From Reddybacter sp041277045 (lineage in GTDB: Bacteria; Pseudomonadota; Gammaproteobacteria; Pseudomonadales; Porticoccaceae), in NCBI GenBank assembly GCA_041277045.1, contig JBGFSY010000001.1, positions 434,001 through 498,000 on the forward strand: a DNA stretch of 64,000 nucleotides, read 5' to 3'. Under the pieces are notes generated by a model. It did no database searches. It was given only the letters and a program-made list of their open reading frames with translations, and had not been told where the DNA came from. Positions 62,560 through 64,000 of the stretch are shown here, one piece after another. Position 1 is the stretch's first letter, and every line of letters begins with the position of its first letter. A program made the position numbers and the translations under genes.

Positions 62560-63648
62560 ATGAATAGTAATCAGATCACCCAGCTCGTTCTTGACAACCT
62601 CAATACGAGTGTACTGCTGATAGATGACGACCTCTCTATCACCTACCTCAATCCGGCTGCAGAAAGCCTACTTGCCGTCAGCGCTCATCGCCTGCTCAAG
62701 AGTAATGCCGCCCAGTTATTTGCCGAGGCCGAACCACGCCACGAGGTTTTTTTGAATGCGCTGAAAAAGGAATCGACATTTACAGAGCGCAAAGTCAAAG
62801 TACTGCTGCCCGATCTACGTGAAATTACCGTCGACTACTCTGTGACGCCGGTGACACAAGAGGGGCAACAACTGCTACTGCTTGAAATGCTGCCGGTGGA
62901 TCGAACCCTGCGCATCGACAGAGAGGAGGCCCTGATATCGGCCAACGACACTTCGCGCAACCTGGTTCGAGGGCTTGCCCACGAAATCAAAAACCCCCTG
63001 GGCGGTATTCGCGGCGCATCCCAGTTATTGGCGCTGGAGCTAGATAGAAGCGAACTCGTTGAGTACACCGACATTATCATTGCCGAAACCGACCGTCTGC
63101 GCGAACTGGTTGACCGTCTCCTCGGCTCACCGCTGCCGACCAAATTCTCTCAGCTTAATATCCATGAAGTCACCGAACACGTGGCCACACTGGTACAGGC
63201 AGAAACTCACGGCTCGCTCATCATCAAAAAAGATTACGACCCGAGCATCCCGGAAATCACCGGCGACCGAGAGAAGCTTATTCAAGCCGTACTCAATGTC
63301 GTGCGCAATGCGATGCAGGCTTTGGATGGCGCTGAAAAAATCGGCCACGGCGGCGAGATTATCCTGCGCACCCGTATTCTCAATCATTTTACGATCGGCA
63401 AAAAACGCCACCCCATGGTGTGCCGACTCGATATCATCGATAACGGGCCCGGCATCTCCAGCGATATCAGCGAGCGCATTTTCTACCCGATGATTAGCGG
63501 ACGCGCCGAAGGTAGCGGCCTTGGCCTGCCCATAGCGCAATCAGCTATCCACCAGCACCAGGGCTTAATCGAGTGTGATAGCAAACCAGGCTACACACGT
63601 TTTTCTATTTATCTTCCACTCAAACCCATTGAGGACAGGCTAGCATGA
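62560..63648 (+). CDS. ntrB: Nitrogen-regulation sensor kinase NtrB
   Basis: 362-residue soluble histidine kinase/phosphatase acting on NtrC under control of PII. An N-terminal PAS domain (about 5-115) is followed by GLAHEIKNPLGGIRGASQ (phospho-acceptor His about 142), N-box VLNVVRNAMQAL and G boxes DNGPGI and GSGLGLPIAQ. The stop overlaps the ntrC start (ATGA). No classical ribosome-binding site precedes the ATG. The 196-bp gap upstream shows no gene. Confidence 0.96.
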   Translation: MNSNQITQLVLDNLNTSVLLIDDDLSITYLNPAAESLLAVSAHRLLKSNAAQLFAEAEPRHEVFLNALKKESTFTERKVKVLLPDLREITVDYSVTPVTQEGQQLLLLEMLPVDRTLRIDREEALISANDTSRNLVRGLAHEIKNPLGGIRGASQLLALELDRSELVEYTDIIIAETDRLRELVDRLLGSPLPTKFSQLNIHEVTEHVATLVQAETHGSLIIKKDYDPSIPEITGDREKLIQAVLNVVRNAMQALDGAEKIGHGGEIILRTRILNHFTIGKKRHPMVCRLDIIDNGPGISSDISERIFYPMISGRAEGSGLGLPIAQSAIHQHQGLIECDSKPGYTRFSIYLPLKPIEDRLA

Positions 63649-64000
63649 TGAAACCAACAGTTTGGATCGTCGACGATGACAACTCGATTCGCTGGGTTAT
63701 GGAAAAAGCGCTGGAGAAAGCCAGCCTCACGGTGCGTAGTTTCGAGGACGCAGGCAAACTGCTCACCGCCCTCGACAAGAACCCCGACGAGCCCGACACC
63801 ATTATTAGCGACATTCGCATGCCGGGTATCGACGGCCTTGCCCTGCTCGACAAAATTCACGCCGAATTCCCCCAACTGCCGATTATTATTACCACCGCCC
63901 ACTCCGATCTCGATAGCGCTGTTGCCGCTTATCAGGGCGGCGCCTTCGAATATCTACCCAAGCCCTTTGACGTCGACGACTTGATCTCAGTCGCCAACCG
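63645..64000 (+). CDS. ntrC: Nitrogen regulator NtrC, 3' end outside window
   Basis: Partial: 118 codons of the receiver domain, VWIVDDDNSIRWVMEKAL with the acidic pair, phospho-acceptor Asp55/56 in IISDIRMPGIDG, the Thr in ITTAHSD, and the Lys in LPKPFDVDD. The sigma-54-activating AAA domain and the DNA-binding domain lie beyond the window. It starts with two Met codons at 63645 and 63648 and overlaps ntrB. This regulator should bind the sites before glnA. Confidence 0.95.
   Translation, partial: MMKPTVWIVDDDNSIRWVMEKALEKASLTVRSFEDAGKLLTALDKNPDEPDTIISDIRMPGIDGLALLDKIHAEFPQLPIIITTAHSDLDSAVAAYQGGAFEYLPKPFDVDDLISVAN

Overview
The window is a bacterial chromosome segment with dense coding, short spacers, many 4-bp ATGA start/stop overlaps and roughly balanced base composition. 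Gene content and order point to a gammaproteobacterium: the lipA-lipB-ybeD-dacA-rlpA-mltB-rodA-mrdA-rlmH-rsfS-nadD-proA string, mpl, a soluble transhydrogenase (sthA), thiI with a rhodanese domain, and glnA-ntrB-ntrC. A pyrophosphate-type phosphofructokinase, a PhaC-like/acyl-CoA-ligase fusion and abundant c-di-GMP/HDOD-type signalling suggest a free-living, probably marine lineage (Cellvibrionales/Spongiibacteraceae-like); that placement is inference. No rRNA, tRNA, CRISPR array, transposase or phage gene was seen.

Layout. 1-3304: a Lon-like protease (its 3' end lies outside the window), a lipoprotein with a lytic-transglycosylase fold and a DUF1244 protein. 3304-14769 (all minus strand): lipoate synthesis, then the cell elongation and peptidoglycan cluster (PBP5/6, RlpA, MltB, RodA, PBP2), then ribosome-associated RlmH and RsfS, NadD and ProA. 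14984-19409: a MaoC-like dehydratase, a LON-domain protein, a decayed dehydrogenase fragment, and an FMN glutamate-synthase-like protein translationally overlapped with a Na+/H+ antiporter. 19493-23024: SthA, a MAPEG protein and an APC-type permease. 23112-27392: a four-gene ABC exporter of the HlyD/MacB type. 27408-38626: DUF2784, an RND/MMPL transporter, a hydroxyacid dehydrogenase, an HDOD protein, a MOSC protein, a very large unrecognised membrane protein built around repeated modules, and an acyl-CoA dehydrogenase.

38776-43880 is the signalling locus: a four-PAS hybrid histidine kinase whose stop codon overlaps the start of a hemerythrin-REC-EAL gene. That second gene is broken by one in-frame TAG and three single-base indels, each in a homopolymer run; undoing them restores exactly one 558-codon frame. 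43877-53545 returns to housekeeping genes (SDR, DUF2238, Mpl, PPi-PFK, Dtd, Pip, TypA, ThiI) with a truncated tag remnant. 53795-59948 holds a PhaC-like hydrolase fused to a degenerate acyl-CoA-synthetase domain and two divergently transcribed paralogous alpha/beta hydrolases. 60019-64000 is the nitrogen-control locus: glnA with a recognisable sigma-54 promoter and NtrC sites, a DUF4124 protein, ntrB and the start of ntrC.

The best candidates for something undescribed are the broken hemerythrin-REC-EAL partner of the hybrid kinase, the PhaC/ligase fusion locus, the large modular membrane protein, and 15-bp tandem repeats that overlie the stop codons of proA and rlmH.
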